Shown here in pieces: positions 45,801-57,924 of a stretch of 64,000 nt of DNA. Each line of letters opens with the position of its first letter. Position 1 is the stretch's first letter. A model generated the notes under the pieces. The model worked only from the letters and a program-made list of their open reading frames with translations, was not told the origin of the DNA and ran no database searches. This DNA comes from Galaxea fascicularis (taxonomy: Eukaryota; Cnidaria; Anthozoa; Scleractinia; Euphylliidae), in assembly GCA_948470475.1 (NCBI GenBank), contig OX419346.1:2373731-2437730 (forward strand), in the 5' to 3' direction. A program made the translations under genes and the position numbers.

Positions 45801-48800
45801 GAAGCATCAGGAAGAACGCGTGATCCTTACCGGGTACTGACCAATGAGGTGTCCGGTCAAAAATCCCCCGTGGGAGCCTCCCATGACGAAAACGTTTGAA
45901 GCGTCCAGCTTACCGCTTTCTAAAACCTTGATAGCTGCACCCTGGAGATGACGGCAAACACGAGTTAGGAGTTTAGAAATCAGATGGATAAACAGAGCTG
46001 TGATAGTAGTTAAAGGAGCTCTGTCAGGCTATTTCGGTCGGCTGTAAGATGCTAAAAAATGTCCCTTAAATCAGGAAAAACCCAAAAATGATGAAGCAGT
46101 TTATTTATATATTAAGGACATTGTTACTACACTGAGACTAAATACTGTCTTCTTCTGTTAGGGTTGGCAAGGATGGAAATGACTTGCATTTTGAAAAACT
46201 TAGCTTAAATTTTTCAATTCTTGAAGCCATGGCCAAAAATGTACTAGGATTTACTTTTCCTGCAAAACTCGATTGTTATCTTCCTCCTACACTTCAAGGA
46301 AGTGACGTTTGGGCCAGAAAACAGCAAAACCCCATGGGTGGCAGTTATTTCTGTTTAAACCACTCATCACTTGAAAGAGCATAAAGCAAACACAAGGAAA
46401 GAGACACTCAGTTCACCAATCTCGTTCTCGGGGTCCCTCTTCGTCCCCCTCCCCTAGAGTGAATCTGAGAGACGGAAAGTGCTCCGGGGGAAGGTGAGGA
46501 CAGGAGATATCCTGGAAACGAGGTTGCAAGGCCACTGACCTGTACATCCTGGGCATCTTGCGTTCCAATTTTGCCGATAAGTGAGAGGAGGGGGCCTTGA
46601 CCAAACCCCAAGGATCCTCTGAAGTTGACTATAGCAGCAACAGATAAACGAACCGTTAACAATATAAACAAGAGAAAATCTGGCAAATCCTTCTGGAGAA
46701 GTCGAGAAAGGGGCACTCTCAGATGAAGAATGATCGTCGCAGTTGTGATCGCAATTTTTGCAATTGCGTAAAGAAGCCTGAAAAAATTCAGGACTTCAAC
46801 GGGGCTTGAACCCGGGGCACCGCTCTGTAGCACACTTTTTTTTTATATTTACGAGAAAGAAGCTATCATAAAAAGGTACGGTAGTCTTACACTTTTCGAT
46901 AAAGAGAGGTGTTGCTGTTCTCATGTATTTTGTACTGTGGAAGTAAGGTAAATTAGTTTAAGCATGAACAATTCATCTCCTCTGCTGATCACTCCATAAA
47001 TTCTCGTGTACTGTTTGCTTTATTTAATAGTACAACTGTTAGGAGAAGTAAGATGTTGATCAAACTTGTGACACAAAAAACACAAAACAGTTACCCATAA
47101 GATCAAAGAAAGGTCACCTTACCACACAGGATCGCAAAACCAAGCCTACAAAGGCAAGCCAAGGGCAGGCCAAAATCTCCAGCGAAAGATGAATGAGGTC
47201 CTCCGTGGGGATACACAATAAGTGGAGGCTTGGTGTCATCTTCCATTACTGGTCTGAGCAACAGCGCCTCATATTCGTCTTTGAAATCTGTAAGATGACC
47301 CAGAGTAAATACTCGTAATACGTTGGGTGAGACTAGGCCGCAATTACTGATAGCCCTTTAAACCCTGATCACCTTCAAATTTCTCCTTGTAATATCAACG
47401 CCTTATAAGACAGTTTGGTCTCTAGAATTAAGGACACGATCACACAAGGTGAATTTGCTTGATATTTTAACAACTCTCCCTACTACTTCAAAAGGAGATG
47501 AGTAGGGGCAGCAAATTGGAATTGAAATTTTGATCATTAAAGTGAAACTTAAAGGCATGGACCCTGTACCAAGGAGCCAGAATTGGAGGCAAGAATTTTT
47601 CTGAAAATTCCTGAAAAGCGTCAGAATGTAGCAATACTCTCACTTGAACTAACCTGAGTTTTCACTGGGTGCAAATGATAACACCTCCCATGTGATCTCT
47701 TTCTCGAGGCTATGGTAGGACTGAGCTGGAAAGTTTTAAAAAGGAAACACAAGCATTTAGCAGACAAGAACAAAACAATGAGTACTGTTCTGTTCTCTTC
47801 TTTCCCATACTAATGCTGATAGTGATACCGATACTAATGAGTCAGGTTTATTCCGAAACCAGCTGAATTTGGCACCAAAAGAACACGGATATTATCTGGT
47901 AGGAGCATTCCTATTTCTCGTGTTTTGTTTTGTTATTACACTCATTAACATTCTCTGTTACACTATATTTCAATCTCATACTTGTGTAACATTCCAACTG
48001 ACGATAGCAGAACTGACGAAACGTGTATTGTGCTATAAAAAAAAATGTCGTTTCCTTTCTGAAGATTAATGCTATTATCAAGACCTGTCAGCATTCCTTT
48101 TCCAGAATACTGTAATCCCCCCCAAAAAAAGACGCTGAGAATATATTCAGAGAGAATGCAGTACATCAGAAAAAGAAGGCAATACACTTGAGAAATTAAC
48201 AGTCTCTGGTGGTTATTTCGCACCCTTTTTGACTTTGGGATTATCGTCGTTTAACTTAGAGAATCAAAAGTAAATGCACAGAAGCACGAAACGACTAAGA
48301 GCAATACTACTGCTCCAGCTCATTTGAACTGAGTGAGAAATGTCTCAATACTATGGGGCTAAACGACCGGGGCAAATTGAGAAGGACGCTTACCTACAGG
48401 TATCCATGACAGACCAGACTCTGGAACCACTTCTGGCAGGGCAGCGATCATCTGGGCAGAAAAATTTTCAGTGTGGTGATTTATATAAGAGGCCTCGATA
48501 GTTTTTCAGGATACTGATTTATTATTTTCGTTACCGTTATCGTTTTCGTTATCGTTACCATTAACGTTAAGGTTAACGATACCGTTATTGTTATAGTTTT
48601 TCGTTACCGTTTTCGCTATCGTTACCGTTACCGGTTTCGTTATTGTTACCGTTATCGCTATTGCTAAAGTTGTCGTTATTTGCATTCGATAGCAACACAT
48701 GGCATTACAGCTGTCAGCTCAGCTACATAAGATGCTGTTCACAATTTGAAAAATAGAGATATATGATGGTGAAAATCCCAAATGAAAACCAAACGGCTGA

Positions 48801-51800
48801 TTCATGTTTTTTTTAATCCATAATGAGTGTCCTCAGCGAAAACGTTTCTAAGAAATTACAGTTAAGGTATTGAGCAGAGAGTAAGGTCTTCACCTCACTC
48901 ACTAAGTATGTTTTAGCCCTAAATGTAGGTAAAAGAAGTTCAACTTAAAACTAAAGCTCGACAATCTTTAGTAAATATCTTTCTAGACTGGTAATTTAAG
49001 TTCACACTAACCCAGGATAAACCGAATTACCCTTTCAACAACTGGAACCAGAATTTGTTACTGCACGGGTGGTGTGAATAGCTACGATGCCTCTCCAAGT
49101 AGTTAAGCTTACCAGTTTAGGAGGAGAGTTTGGCGAAGAGTGTGAAGCTAACAAGATATCGTTTTTGACATCAAGAAGACTCCACGCACCAGGCGCTAGA
49201 ATTGCAAAACAAAACATGAAACTGAGATAAATCTGGCACAGTTGACTCACGGCAGCCCCGCCTACTGTTTAATACTGCCTAGATAAAAACAAAACAACCG
49301 GTCACCAAAAAGACCAAAACTTTTTATACTGAACATTGTATTCAACAAAGCACGAGCGGCGAAGCACCATGTCCCTTGCCGGTTCGTGTCTCGCTGCCAA
49401 TCGTGCCTCAGCGCCTATGAGAGCCTGTTCCCAGGCTATATCCACAATGAGTGCTGAGAGCAACTGAAGTAAAACAGTCTTGGAACATCTTTTCGTGGCT
49501 TTATCTAACAATGCTAGCGCTGAATTCAAACAATAATCGATAAAACTCACCACTGGTCAAAACGGTCACTGACTTGTCACTACAGTTTACAAGGACAATT
49601 TTCTGCAATCAAATAAATAAGATGAAAAATTCAGTTTATACATATTCATATTACTTTTGTCTTGTACGAACTTATAGTCAGCTGAGGAGTGTTTCATCAA
49701 CTAAACGCACTTGACCCTCCCCTCCTCCCTCCCCCTTCACCCCCCCCCCCCCCACCTTGAGTGATAGTTTGAAGGGCTACTGACCATATAGCTTCTCCAC
49801 CGAGTGTGAAAAATAACGCCTTTCCCATCTGCCGTCCAACAGCGCTCAGGTAAGATGCTCCACACGTAAATCCCAGGAAATCCACCTCCTGAAAAAGTTA
49901 TAGTAAAGTTCTGTTTAAGTCTTTCACGTTAAGTGTGCTGTTGACGGAGAAACGGAATATCTTTCATAGAGATTTAGCAAATGAGTGTCAAAGGCCAGAT
50001 CCCAAGCAAAGCAAAATTAGGCTTCAAGTTCTTAGTTAAATTAATCCGAACTCAGTTTTAATTGCTGTTTTCATTTTCTGTAAAAATGCTAATATTACTG
50101 GTAGAGAATGATAACTAACATGTGTATACCTCTCAACAATCGAGTCAACAACGAAATAGAAGAGAACATGAAAACTATACGAACTGCTAGTTCACCTAAA
50201 ACTTTACGTTATCAACCCACTAAATTAAAAAAAATTCAAATCAGACAGCTACATCTTAAAAAGAGGAATTGAAATAGCTCTTTTTCACATGCTTGTTGCC
50301 AGCACAGGGACAAAGTTCTTTGCTTTTATAAAACTCTCTACAAAGTTTGAAGAACAAGTCCCATTGTTGAGATACCCTGTTATTACTTTGTTTGCGTTTA
50401 AACTGGTACTCAAATACGACTTCAGAGCGTTTCTTGGAAGCATTCCGTTTGGGTTATTCTTATTACGGTTTCGGAAAAAAGGAAAACGTGGAATGAGGTT
50501 TTCCAGGAGAGCATGTATTCCAGTCACGGAATACACTTGGTGGAGAAGACCTGAGACCAGCCTGCATACGGTAAGCGCGCGGACCGACTAGCCCTCCTCC
50601 AGAAAAGGCCCAAGAAAACGTGTCTGTAGTCTCTTATCGGACGAATATTCAAAATTCAGCTTACTTTCGGGGAAGTCTACAAGGTCAATGATAGTTGAAG
50701 TGGCCTCCGTCTTCCAGTCGTACTAAAATTAAAATATCAGAGCTTGTCAGTTCATAAGTTACAAAAGAAAACCTTAGCGTCTCACACTACAACATTGCGT
50801 GAGTGCTGGTCTGTGAGCATTTTCACGGGATTTCATGCGATACAATTCAAGATGTGCCAGATACCAGTAAAAAGAACGCATAATCCGGGGTCAGAGCATA
50901 ACTCTTAAAAGAAGAAAATAATTTAAAGACATCAAACAACCACGACAGATTTAAACAAACACGAAGGTCATGACAAAACGCGCGAGTATCTCGGTCCGTA
51001 GATTAAGCGTTTTGATATTTAAGTTTTCCAACTTTGTATTATGATAGATATGAGGGAAAATTAAGGAGAAACTGAAAGCTGATATCAACGGCTTAAAAGA
51101 TAATAATAATAATAATAACTTTATTTAAGTCTCACTTCTTATAGCCGGACATATGTGCCCTACTATTCGACCACAAACCTCCATTAATCTGCCACATTGA
51201 CAATGCGGACCACCGACGTTCAAAGCAAGGTAAATCTAAAAAAGATATTAGACATACTTTAGACTACGAGTAGTCCATAAATTCCCCAGGGGTAAAGTTT
51301 CCCAGGGGTATCAAACGAGGCCTGCATGCAAATTACCTCTAGGAAGGTAACGCTTTGCATTCTGATTGGTTCGCTCTACCGTTGAAGTCTGACCTGACTG
51401 TCCGGCGTATTTTATCTTTAGTTTTACCACGTGTAATTGAAAACTTTTCTAATTGTTAAGCAATTATTGCCTCATTTAGTTTGTGGTATCTTCTAACTAC
51501 AACTTTGATGGAGTTCAGAGAAAGCTCTTTTTAAACATAGCTGATGTCAAAGAAGCTATGAAAGGCTCTCATCAACCGCTGGAGTTGCTTTTCAATTTAC
51601 CTGTTCCTGGTGTTTCTCGTTTGCAAATTCCTTCTTGTTAATAGGCTGTTTAGGTTCGGAAAACCAAAGCAACGACTAAGCGAACAATAAACAGAGCTTC
51701 ACCTTAATTATCGTTTTATCTTTTCAATATTTAGAAACTGCAATAATTGCTTTACCAGCTTGTCCTTGGTCTGGTTGAAGCGAGGAGAGTGTACAGCATA

Positions 51801-54800
51801 TTTGGTATCACCAAGTTGTTCTAAATTCGTGGAAAGGATTGCGATCAATTAACAGAGACATTATTCACAGTAGAGGCATGTTGTCTAATAAATTAGTAAC
51901 AATAACGAAAATCTCAAAATGCGACGTTTTTATTTTTTATTGCAGCTTTTTTACGAGAACTTAGCAGAGGCAATAAAGAGAAAGAGAAAATATAAACAAT
52001 GTGAACACTGAATGCTTACTGAGTCGTTTTCCATCCAAAGATAGGGAAAACAATGCATTTCTGAAAAGAGAGGTAAAAGTAGAAAAAAAATTAATGAGTA
52101 CAATGTGCAATAACCCATTTATGTCAGGACTTTCGACCTCGTCCAGTTAATAAATATTGTTAAAGCATAGGTCTCGGGCACTTCTTTGTGTTTCTAGTGG
52201 CAGATAATCTGACCAAATTTTTGGCACGTGCTAAGCTTTGAACTTGAACTCGATTTTATAGACTAAGGTCTCTCCCAGCTCACGTTAATCAGTAGCCATC
52301 CAACCTTCATTATTCCCTTAAGATCTTTGACATGACTGGATGCACTGTTGACTCTGCGTTAAAAACTTCCTGCCTGATAATTTATAAAGTGGAAAACATA
52401 ACAGATAATCTCAAGAACATCTATCACGACTAATTTCAAGGCATCGCAATTCTTACTTTCTAATTGGGCAGTAGATAATACCAAGCCTGTAGGGTACGTG
52501 AAACCACCCCACAAATACAACACTGCTGTCGTCTGGACCCCAACAGGCCTAAAGAACACAAGATATTTTCAGTATTGATCTTGCAATCAAAATCTTCAAG
52601 AACTACTGACAGGAGGGGAGGGGAAGGGAGGGGAGGGAAGGGGGTTAAGTGACAGGAGGTACGGTGACCGGGGGGGAAGTGATAAAGCCTCTCCTCCCAT
52701 TGTTAGGGCTCCTTTTGATACGTTCCTAAACTCTTGGTGTTCAAATGACATTTAGGTTATATGCAATGGCACTTGAAAGTACTTAATTTTTATTTCACCT
52801 ACAAGACACAAAAAATTACCATAACATAGCCCCTTCAAAGGGAGAGCTTTGATCATGTTTCTACCCACCTGTCCAGCAGATAAGTAATCAGGTACTCCAT
52901 CCAAAACTCTGATCTCATCACTTGTGACATCAAAAATGACCAGAACAGGACAACTCTTGGAAACAAGCTGCTCTCCCCAGTCCTCCTTGAATTCAAATTG
53001 TGCTCCCTAAAAGGATTTCAGTGGTGATGATTAAACCAAAAAAATTAAACCACAGCAATCAACTATTGATAGTACTGTAATCTTTGCTAACAAATTGGGA
53101 ATGCCTGCAGTAACTTCTGACAGGCAGCAACCACTGCACATGTCATTTGATGGTTAAAATGAACAATTATGACAAAATTGCAGCAAGAAATTCAACAACT
53201 CAAACTTAAGCTGTTCCTGTTTACCTTCACTGGTGCTGGTTTGTCTGGTGAAACTTGATCTGAGAAGTAAAAAGTACAATCACATAAAAGTTAGTCAGAC
53301 TGATTGACAAAGTAATACTTATTTTACATTACATGATTAACTAAGCTTACGCATAATGAGAATGATGAATATGAAATAAATCATACAGGAACTGCAGTAT
53401 GAAAACAAGTGAAGGATGATCCTCGCAGTTGTGAATGCAATTTTATGCAATTGCGTAAAGAAGCCTGAAAAAAATCAGGACTTTTTTTCAGGCTTCTTTA
53501 TGCAATTGCATAAAATTGCGTTCACAACAGCGAGGATCATCCTTCACTTGACTTATGCATAATATTGGCTGATAAGACATTTTTGTCTTCAGTGCCACTA
53601 CCCCGAGTTATATATATACACACGTCTATTGTTTGTAAAAAGCAGGGCAGTGCGGTTCTAATTACAATTAGGTGTGAGAAAACTAGGTGTGAGAAAAAAC
53701 TAATAGAGTATAATTGTTTTTGGGTCAATTGTTCTAAAGGTAAAACTTGTTTTTGTGGCGGCATTTGGAAATCAGTTCTGATCTTTTATTTATTATTATC
53801 TATTACACATATAATTTACAGGTTAAGTAAACAAAAAAGAAACAGACAAAAAAAGCGAAAAAAAAGTAAGGGTAAGGAATGCAAACAGGAGGACAAAACA
53901 GCACAACAACAACAACATCTGCCATAGTGAATCAAATATTTGATAAAAATAAATAATTAAAAAAAAAACAATATTACATTAATAGGCCATTTTACAGTTG
54001 TTCGCTCAGTGACCTGGCCTATGAATGGCAGCGAGTTTGCCGGTGACCTTGTTTTGATAGAGACCTCACTGCTTTTATCATGTAAATCATGTTGTTGTTA
54101 AATGCTAACTAGTCTGCATTTACATAAGAAAAGCAGAAAGGTTTCTATCAAAACAAGGTCACCCTCAGCCTCGCTTCCATTCACAGGCCAGGTAACTCAG
54201 CCACAACTGTAAAATGGTCTATTACCTGAGTTTTGCCTTTCAAAATATGAAACAGCTTTAGGCAATTTCTTTTCTGCCACATATAACAAGTACTGCTCAG
54301 ATGCTGACCATGCCAAACATCCAAACTGAACTGAAAACAACAACAACAACAACAAAGTTTTTCAAGTTATTTATCTCTGATTTTAAATGATATACCAAAA
54401 TGGAATAGCTTACAAGTAAAGACTGATTCAGACATGGTTAAGTAAGTAACCCATTTTTGTGATTTCAAGTTGTGTAGCACAGCAAGTCATTATACTATTC
54501 ATGACGTTCAAATATAAATAGATAAAAAAGTTACTGGACAGAAACAGCTGGTAGTTACCTACACAGAACCCAAATAAATTAGTTTTAACTACAAACACTT
54601 GTGTTAATCCTTTAACTACCAGAAATGACTAGAATCTAACTTCTCCTTATAATATAAATACACTGTCTAGCAGACAGGTGATGAAAACAGACAATCTTAT
54701 CAGTCAGAGGGTGTTATCATGATTTAATGCTAAATATATTCTCTTTACTAATGTATGTATGGAACTGAATGGCAGCTAGAAAGGAGAATTAATAATCAGA

Positions 54801-57800
54801 TCTTGGGAGTTAAAGGGTTAATTAAGACATTAGTGATGATGGATTGACAATGTGACTTATTGTACAATGATGAGCCTCATGTAACAAATTTCCCTGGTAC
54901 AGGGCTGGAAGTTTGAACCCCCAGTCTAAGTTAAGCAAGAGGCTCTGGAACTGGACTTGAATGGTTGTCATCATACCTTGCTATTATTAAATCTGATTAA
55001 GTTAAGCAATGCTGTCCCAATATATAATTATACAGATTGCCACTGAACAAGAAAAGTCAGCATACAAGGAGACTGTATGAAACTGGGCTGGGGTGGGGGA
55101 GATGGGAGAGAAATGGATGGGACCATCCTCAGAATACACCCCTGCCCTTATTTTAACAAGTGGTTTGCATATTTTTAAACATTTTTGTTTTTGTTTTGCT
55201 CAGCTGGTCATAAAATGGTCCAAGAATTAATAAACTTATTTTTCTTGGCTAGTCCTGGGAGTTCCCACTATCAAATGTCACCTTACTTTATTGATTGATC
55301 CTTAACCCAATATATTACCAGCTTTCAGCAGTGTTTTCCTAAATCAACCTTCTCCCTCCATTGCCTATTATACACATCTAACAAAAATATTTTATCTAAA
55401 AAGTTCTACATACTTACAGTCCTCATAAATATTTCCGTGTTTTTCACAAGCTTGTACATTAACATTCTTCACTAAGTTTCCACAGGACCAAATCTACACC
55501 ACCAAGTAAATAAGGAAAAATAAAAGTCATTATCACACATGATTTAAGTTCATTTTAACATTTTGCATGGAAATTGAAAGAAATTCCAGCTTCCAATTTC
55601 TTCCCACTCCGGCATTTGCGCACCAAAAAAATTGGATGGGGGGAGGAGGGGTGGGGGTGGGTCAATGCCACTGAAGGAGTTTTCAGTTGAGGTCAGTCAG
55701 TAAGGGGGTTGAGGCAGGTTGGCATCTCTGTATTACATACCATCACTGCACCCTTGATGATATCACAAACCCTGCAGTATTCAGTCACGCCATTTTTTCC
55801 TTTCTCGCTGAATTTCTGGTGCTAGTCAATTATTATTAATAGTATGGCTGCATACTTTTTTTCAAACTCAATACTAAACATGCAATTTATCTTGAAACGC
55901 TTTATCTTAATCTGCACCTCTAGAAACTGTTTGTCTTCTTGTCCTTTGGTCCCTGGAACCTTTCGCAGTACTGCTTGGAGTTTCCCACTTGGTGAAACAC
56001 TGCTCCTTTGTCTGGACAGAAACATGTAGCAATTAACTTGAGCTAAAAAAATAGACTTACTGCAAGCCGTGTTTACAGAATGCTGTTTGCCCTGTACAAG
56101 AAAAGGTCCATTCCTTTGCATGGGTAATTTTTTGGCTTAAATTCACTTTCAATTTTAGCATTAGGGACAACACTGTGCTTTAAAAGCAAGAAGATCATAT
56201 TTAGGGACTGTCCTACCCTAGGGATAAGTAAATTTTGGAGCTGCTTATTATGGCTATTTCTGTGGGGCCTTGACGATTCATCTGTGGCCACATACAGTGC
56301 ATATATGTTCCACATACCAAGAAGGAAAAACCCCCAATAATTAATTTGCAGATTTCAGAGTAACACTGGACCATATGAACTGAATGTGATGTGATTCTAC
56401 ATGTATAAAATTTCCATAATCCCCCTTCCCCTCCCCCATGGAAGGTTTCTTGCTTTGCTCTTCCCTCCCCCCATCCCTCCACCCAACCCCACTGGAAATT
56501 CCATTTTAGCTCCTTAGATTTCTTTACAAACTTTTGCTTTTGACGCCCTCTCCCCCTTGGAATTTCCACTGACCTTTCACAGGGGAGGTCAAGGTATTTC
56601 CTGGAACGGTACAATAAAAATGGCCTGAAACAACAGTACCACAATGTCCCCAGCTAGCTCTGGTTATCATTAGATTCCATGCACTGCAGCCCTTGGGACA
56701 CCTCATGTAATTTACACAACATACTGTAGTTTTCCCTTTCAAGTCACTCATTTTTACAGATTAGGGTTAGCGTTGCAAATTATCGATGCTATATCTATTT
56801 AAATTATTTCCTTAGCATTCAACAAATCTGCAGTTGTCTACTGGTTACTGTGTTATAATGAATCTTCTGAGTTGTGGGTTTGAATCCCACTACCAGTCAT
56901 ACCAAGTTTTTTTTTCTTTAAAATTGAAGACAGTTGCACTTTCATGAACATTTCAAGCTTGAAATGTCATCTACGTGTGATATAAAAGTTGTACCTTGTG
57001 TAGAAAGAGGCCACATACGTAGATGGGAAAACTGCAAAGTGTAAATTGCATGAGGTCTACTAGATCCCTATGTATATATATATGCTCTTGGTCAATATGG
57101 AAGTGAGAGGCGTACATTATGATGAGGTACCCATCTTGGAAAACAGATAGACTGTAAGGAATAGTTGTACTAGACTTACAAGTTCTGAACTTGTATAGGA
57201 AATGAAGGTTCCCTAATGTTATTAATGGTCTTTGTTGTAGCATCATAACTTGCGATATGGCTTCTATGAAAATTGCAATTTTCATTTCTTTCCAGATCTC
57301 GCTGAGACCAGTTGGAGATAATACTCAGTTCTAATGTTTCTGATCTTGGGTCTTGACTAAGAAATGACACTTCTGCTTTGGTCACAGAAGCAGCCTTAGA
57401 ATATTCCCTGTAAATCTGAACAGCTTTATCCACAAATCCCTGTTAAGGGAAAAAAGATTCATTGTGTGAGGTCATTTCGGGGTCGATTTGGGGATCATTT
57501 CAGGGTTGGGGATCATTTCGGGGTCGGGATCATTTCGGGGGCTGTACAGCTCTGCTGTTTGATGATGCTCTGGGGCAAAGATTGATAGTGGGTTTGGGTC
57601 CAAAGTACTCGCTGATGATCATCTTTAAATTAAAGTTAAAACAAAGTTACCAGCCGAGGAAAAACTACCGAGTAACAATTTCCGATAGATTTTTTCTGGT
57701 TTTCTTTTGAGAAATAGAAGAATTATTCAATTAAGACTTAAGACTAAGCTGAAGCTTCAACTAGCCCTACTAATAAAAACACCGAATTGATTTTTTGTAG

Positions 57801-57924
57801 TACCGGAAACTACACGCTTTACAGGATAGTGATACAGTCTCTGTGTAATTTCTGTGATCGACGGTAATGGAAAAACAAGAAATACTACAGAAATACTAAC
57901 CTCAGAACTGCAAACCTCTGCCAT
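42451..57924 (-). CDS. APEH: acylaminoacyl peptidase (acyl-peptide hydrolase)
   Basis: APEH is a cytosolic serine peptidase of the prolyl oligopeptidase family (S9C) that removes N-acylated residues from peptides. Twenty-five exons on the minus strand: 57924-57901, 57439-57180, 56011-55918, 55493-55418, 54330-54226, 53259-53225, 53006-52869, 52548-52457, 52060-52020, 51820-51756, 51645-51601, 50722-50665, 49888-49785, 49602-49551, 49195-49113, 48451-48394, 47725-47654, 47287-47123, 46628-46540, 45941-45831, 45573-45525, 44916-44886, 44340-44238, 44003-43897, 42556-42451. Every phase agrees; the product is 720 residues (human 732). N-terminal propeller words: WSQRDLERNEN, FGCLAWSASEQYLLYVAEKK, VVFVGWFHVPYRLG. 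Hydrolase domain: YPHGGPHSSF, FRGSLGFGQG, MGGSHGG with S575, LGSDDLRVP with D663, and NNHP with H695, the complete triad at the expected spacing. Exon 11 (51645-51601) is the least certain: it fits phase and length, but similarity there is weak. Head to head with UBE2N. Confidence 0.95.
42658..42802 (-). mobile_element. tRNA-like SINE with hairpin tail, copy A (APEH intron 24)
   Basis: On the minus strand: a tRNA-like head (TAGCTCAGTTGGTAGAGC as D arm and box A, loop CTGGAAT with anticodon GGA, CGGGTTCAAGCCCCG as T arm), then CTGAATTTTTTCAGGC and a tail TACGCAATTGTAAAAATTGC followed by GATCACAACTGCGACGATCA. The head pairs like a tRNA, but GGA would be serine and the long variable arm of tRNA-Ser is absent; with several dispersed copies it is better read as a SINE. 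Confidence 0.8.
42916..43052 (-). mobile_element. tRNA-like SINE with hairpin tail, copy B
   Basis: Same head and tail as copy A, about 120 bp away in the same orientation. The acceptor stem of the head is more worn. The sequence between the copies (GAAAGAAATCATATGTGAAC) is also found beside the palindromes at 35570 and 53405, so it belongs to the same element. Confidence 0.8.
43140..43795. repeat. 28-bp minisatellite, array 2 (APEH intron 24)
   Basis: About twenty-two diverged units of the array-1 repeat in the opposite strand orientation: GTTTTCCCGCGCTTGG, then .ACC.G.T and CAT per unit. It begins about 90 bp beyond SINE copy B and ends directly against an inverted SINE tail (43797-43850). 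Open frames of 100-166 codons on both strands are by-products. Confidence 0.85.
43797..43850 (+). mobile_element. SINE tail only, copy E, inverted
   Basis: TACGCAATTGTAAAAATTGC followed by GATCACAACTGCGACGATCA and TTCTTCATTTGA, the tail of the SINE of copies A and B without its head. It abuts the minisatellite and ends about 45 bp from APEH exon 24. Confidence 0.75.
46725..46822 (-). mobile_element. SINE copy C, head truncated (APEH intron 18)
   Basis: The tail (AATGATCGTCGCAGTTGTGA and TGCAATTGCGTAAAGAAGCC) is complete, but the tRNA-like head stops after the T arm and passes into unrelated sequence. It lies about 100 bp from APEH exon 19. Confidence 0.75.
47356..47545. mobile_element. MITE family TTAACCCTTTAAA, copy 3 (APEH intron 17)
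   Basis: CCCTTTAAACCCTGATCACC at the left, GATCACACAAGGTGAATTTG in the middle. Reverse orientation relative to the copies at 9445 and 38713. Confidence 0.7.
48520..48685. repeat. degenerate GTTATC/GTTACC hexanucleotide array
   Basis: More than twenty imperfect units of six bases (CGTTAC, CGTTAT, CGTTTT) in APEH intron 15, just downstream of exon 16's 5' end. Minus-strand translation gives asparagine-rich noise. Confidence 0.85.
51103..51200 (-). mobile_element. ATT-tail SINE, 3' fragment (APEH intron 11)
   Basis: (AAT)n followed by CTTTATTTAAGTCTCACTTC and ATGTGCCCTACTA matches the 3' part of the SINE at 61613-61892. The head is missing. Confidence 0.55.
52610..52680. repeat. G-rich tract, possible G-quadruplex (APEH intron 7)
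   Basis: Repeated GGGGA/GGGA runs on the plus strand, more than four G-tracts of three or more within 40 bases. C-rich on the APEH transcript. Confidence 0.6.
53405..53548. repeat. SINE-tail palindrome, copy F (APEH intron 6)
   Basis: GAAGGATGATCCTCGCAGTT at the left and AACAGCGAGGATCATCCTTC at the right are mirror images but for one or two bases. GCAATTGCGTAAAGAAGCCT and its mirror pair inside, around CTGAAAAAAATCAGG. About 70-bp arms with almost no loop. The wording is a diverged form of the tail in copies A-E. Confidence 0.85.
53981..54223. mobile_element. MITE at the donor site of APEH intron 5
   Basis: AATAGGCCATTTTACAGTTG at the left faces CAACTGTAAAATGGTCTATT at the right; CCTTGTTTTGATAGA and TCTATCAAAACAAGG pair further in. 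About 243 bp. On the APEH strand exon 5 ends at 54226 and the intron starts GTAATAGACC, so the MITE terminus supplies the intron from about its third or fourth base onward. Confidence 0.8.

Noticed and set aside
50285..50591. 83-codon minus and 100-codon plus frames in APEH intron 12
   Set aside because: The minus frame looks mildly protein-like but no family is recognised; may be a transposon scrap.
53565..53927. 120-codon plus-strand frame ending in a lysine- and glutamine-rich tail
   Set aside because: The tail is low-complexity sequence and the frame lies between a palindrome and a MITE in an APEH intron.
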